Shown here one piece after another: positions 4,522 to 6,765 of a DNA stretch of 6,765 nt (position 1 is its first letter; the number at the start of each line of letters is the position of its first letter). The stretch is from Bacteroidota bacterium (GTDB taxonomy: Bacteria; Bacteroidota; Bacteroidia; Bacteroidales; FEN-979), in assembly GCA_026391755.1 (NCBI GenBank), contig JAPLDN010000431.1, forward strand, positions 1 to 6,765, given 5' to 3'. The notes under the pieces are model-generated. The model made no database searches. It worked only from the letters and a program-made list of their open reading frames with translations, and was not told the origin of the DNA. The translations under genes and the position numbers were made by a program.

Positions 4522-6765
4522 CTATTGGTTCCCCATACCCTGCAGGTAAGCTTCAAGGGCCGTTGAATCCTTGTATCTCACGTCCCTGGCTTTGCTGCCT
4601 TCAAATGGGCCCACAATTCCAGCAGCTTCAAGCTGGTCGATGATTCGCCCTGCCCGGTTATAGCCCAGTTTAAGTTTACGTTGCAGGAGGGATGTTGACC
4701 CATGCTGGTGCTGAACAACCAGCCTGGCAGCTTCGGTAAAAAACTCATCCCTTTCGTTGGGGTCAAAATCTTTGCCTGATGCGTTCTCTTCATCGTAGTA
4801 TTCAGGTAAGGAAAATGCGTCAGGATAGCCTCTCTGGGATCCTATAAAATCGGTCAGCTTTTCAATCTCTGGAGTGTCCACAAAGGCGCACTGAAGCCTG
4901 ATTAGGTCGCTTCCTGTTGAAAGGAGCATGTCGCCCCGGCCAATGAGCTGGTCGGCACCTGAAGAGTCGAGAATAGTGCGTGAATCTATTTTGGAAATTA
5001 CCCTGAAAGCGATGCGGGCAGGAAAATTTGCCTTAATGGTTCCTGTAATAATATTCACCGAGGGCCTCTGGGTCGCAATGATCAGGTGAATACCCGTTGC
5101 ACGGGCCAGCTGGGCAAGGCGTGTAAGGGGTGTCTCTATCTCACGGCCTGCCGTCATGATAAGGTCGGCAAACTCATCTATTACCAGTACAATATAAGGC
5201 AGGAACTTATGCCCGTCGTTAGGATTGAGTTTACGGTTAAAGAATTTCTCGTTGTACTCTTTAATATTCCTGACCTGGGCATCGCGCAGCAGATCATACC
5301 TTGAATCCATTTCAATGTTGAGTGAATTCAAGGTACGGATGACTTTTTTGGTATCGGTGATGATGGCTTCTTCACTATCGGGGAGCTTTGCGAGAAAATG
5401 CCTCTCAATCCTTGAAAACAAGGTTAATTCAACTTTCTTAGGGTCTATCATCACAAACTTGATTTGTGACGGATGTTTCTTGTAAAGAAGCGAGGTGATA
5501 ATGGTGTTCAATCCTACCGATTTCCCCTGTCCGGTTGCCCCGGCCATCAGCAAATGCGGCATTTTGGCAAGATCGGCAATAAATGTTTCGTTTGATACAG
5601 TTTTCCCGAGAACGAAGGGCAGTTCAAATGAAGAGTTCTTAAATTTTTCGGAACCAAGCAAGGATTTGATCGAGACGATTTCAGGGTTTTGGTTTGGCAC
5701 CTCGATGCCGATAGTCCCTTTGCCTGGAATAGGAGCAATGATACGTATCCCGAGAGCAGACAGGCTGAGGGCAATGTCATCCTCCAGGTTTTTGATCCTT
5801 GAGATCCTGACCCCGGCTTCCGGTACAATTTCATACAAGGTGACAGCCGGCCCGATAGTTGCTTTGATCTTTGCAATTTTAATATCGTAATGAGAAAGGG
5901 TAGTAACGATTTTATCCTTGTTGGCTTCAAGCTCTTCTTTCCTGACGGCTATGAATTCTCCCCCATAATCGCTGAGAAGGTCAAGCGTCGGGAATTTATA
6001 ACTTGGCAGGTCAAGTGTAGGGTCATATTGGGTATCCAGGCCCTGGCGTGGAATAGGGCCTTTACTCTCTACCTGTTTATCATCCTCATGGAGTTCGATC
6101 TGAAGCTCAATCCCCGCAGAAACCGGCGCTGAAGGGATGTCGTCGGCGGGACCGCCAAGGTCGATCTGCTGCGTTCCTTCCACTGCTTCGTCCCTGAACA
6201 GGTTTGCATAGGGGACATCGGTCTGTTCATCGGGAATAAGCCCGGTTTCAGGGACAACCACATCCGCAGTCGCTTCTTCACTGGTATCGTCATCATGTTT
6301 CCCTGGGTTCATCCAGCGGAAAGGAATATTAAACGTCAGGATCATGAAGCTCAGCAGGGTAAAAGCCAGTACAATTCCAAGGCCGGAAGTTCCCAGGAAA
6401 TCCTGCAGCCAAAGGTTCATCTGAAAACCATAAACCCCGGTAAAAATAACACCTGTGGATATACGATCAGGCGGAAGAACAAGCCCAAGGAATACCGGCA
6501 GCCATATAATTCCGAAGAAACAATATTCCATAGCTTTCCAGGGCTTTAAGACTGTCAGCCTTATCATCCATTTGGTTCCCCAGATCAATAATACGAAAGA
6601 GAACAGGAAAGAAGCGATGCCAAACCAGTTTGACATAAAAAGGTAGGAAACCAGTGCACCTGTTTTTCCCATCCAGTTTTCACATTTAAAGTCGCCCGCA
6701 CGAAAGGTATCAATGGAAAAATGTTTGAAAACAGTATCGGTATAACTGTAATCTGTTTTCCAGGT
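4522..6765 (-). CDS. ftsK: DNA translocase FtsK (N-terminus truncated by window edge)
   Basis: FtsK pumps DNA at the septum and helps resolve chromosome dimers. The frame stays open past the Met at 6672 to the window edge, adding 31 residues (TWKTDYSYTD...) that look like the loop after the first membrane helix, so 6672 is an internal Met and 747 residues are visible. Membrane segments lie at about 46-68, 78-98 and 126-147 of the visible chain, with another presumably upstream. An acidic linker follows (about 150-260). The motor has Walker A GATGQGKS (409-416), FVMIDPKKVELTLF, Walker B IVLVIDE (525-531), and a LARATGIHLIIATQRPS segment. The C-terminal winged-helix gamma domain (about 673-740) contains GYNRAGRIIDQLEAAGIVG, the DNA-sequence-reading part. 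The linker is short compared with E. coli FtsK but normal for shorter FtsK/SpoIIIE proteins. It heads the visible minus-strand cluster. Confidence 0.96.
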   Translation of the reverse strand, partial: TWKTDYSYTDTVFKHFSIDTFRAGDFKCENWMGKTGALVSYLFMSNWFGIASFLFSFVLLIWGTKWMIRLTVLKPWKAMEYCFFGIIWLPVFLGLVLPPDRISTGVIFTGVYGFQMNLWLQDFLGTSGLGIVLAFTLLSFMILTFNIPFRWMNPGKHDDDTSEEATADVVVPETGLIPDEQTDVPYANLFRDEAVEGTQQIDLGGPADDIPSAPVSAGIELQIELHEDDKQVESKGPIPRQGLDTQYDPTLDLPSYKFPTLDLLSDYGGEFIAVRKEELEANKDKIVTTLSHYDIKIAKIKATIGPAVTLYEIVPEAGVRISRIKNLEDDIALSLSALGIRIIAPIPGKGTIGIEVPNQNPEIVSIKSLLGSEKFKNSSFELPFVLGKTVSNETFIADLAKMPHLLMAGATGQGKSVGLNTIITSLLYKKHPSQIKFVMIDPKKVELTLFSRIERHFLAKLPDSEEAIITDTKKVIRTLNSLNIEMDSRYDLLRDAQVRNIKEYNEKFFNRKLNPNDGHKFLPYIVLVIDEFADLIMTAGREIETPLTRLAQLARATGIHLIIATQRPSVNIITGTIKANFPARIAFRVISKIDSRTILDSSGADQLIGRGDMLLSTGSDLIRLQCAFVDTPEIEKLTDFIGSQRGYPDAFSLPEYYDEENASGKDFDPNERDEFFTEAARLVVQHQHGSTSLLQRKLKLGYNRAGRIIDQLEAAGIVGPFEGSKARDVRYKDSTALEAYLQGMGNQ

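Noticed and set aside
5547..5930. 127-codon minus-strand frame inside ftsK
   Set aside because: It is out of frame within a strongly conserved FtsK region, with no recognisable motifs; it is a shadow frame.

Overview
The window looks like ordinary chromosome from a member of the Bacteroidota, probably a Bacteroidales-like lineage. Three points suggest this. Sites matching the Bacteroidota -7 promoter element TAnnTTTG lie just upstream of three start codons, where Shine-Dalgarno signals are weak or absent. The FtsK, LolA-like and split transketolase proteins resemble those of that phylum. The gaps between genes are A+T-rich while the genes have moderate G+C. This assignment rests on pattern recognition, not on a database search.

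Layout. The left edge (1-316, minus) holds the N-terminal part of a Crp/Fnr-type regulator that runs off the window. A divergent promoter region (317-503) separates it from truA (504-1259, plus), the tRNA pseudouridine synthase. Next comes a small unrecognised lipoprotein (1311-1862, plus) with its own putative promoter overlapping the truA stop codon. A convergent gap (1863-1973) contains a likely terminator. The rest of the window is a minus-strand cluster read from right to left: ftsK (its N-terminus is beyond the right edge), a lolA-like gene 29 nt further on, the N-terminal transketolase subunit only 1 nt after that, and the C-terminal transketolase subunit after an 84-nt gap.

How the genes work together. 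FtsK (chromosome translocation at division), LolA (periplasmic carriage of lipoproteins) and a two-subunit transketolase (non-oxidative pentose phosphate pathway) appear to be co-transcribed, since no promoter-like element is visible in the gaps between them. The two transketolase halves together supply a complete ThDP enzyme: the pyrophosphate/metal motif is on one chain and the catalytic Glu on the other.

The one structurally unusual element is a perfect tandem array of nine 7-bp units (AGATGTC on the plus strand, 2971-3033). It fills most of the gap between the two transketolase subunits, overlaps the stop codon of the first, and ends with one inverted copy that could fold back on any forward copy. 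I see no CRISPR array, mobile element, RNA gene, defence system or clearly new multi-gene system here.
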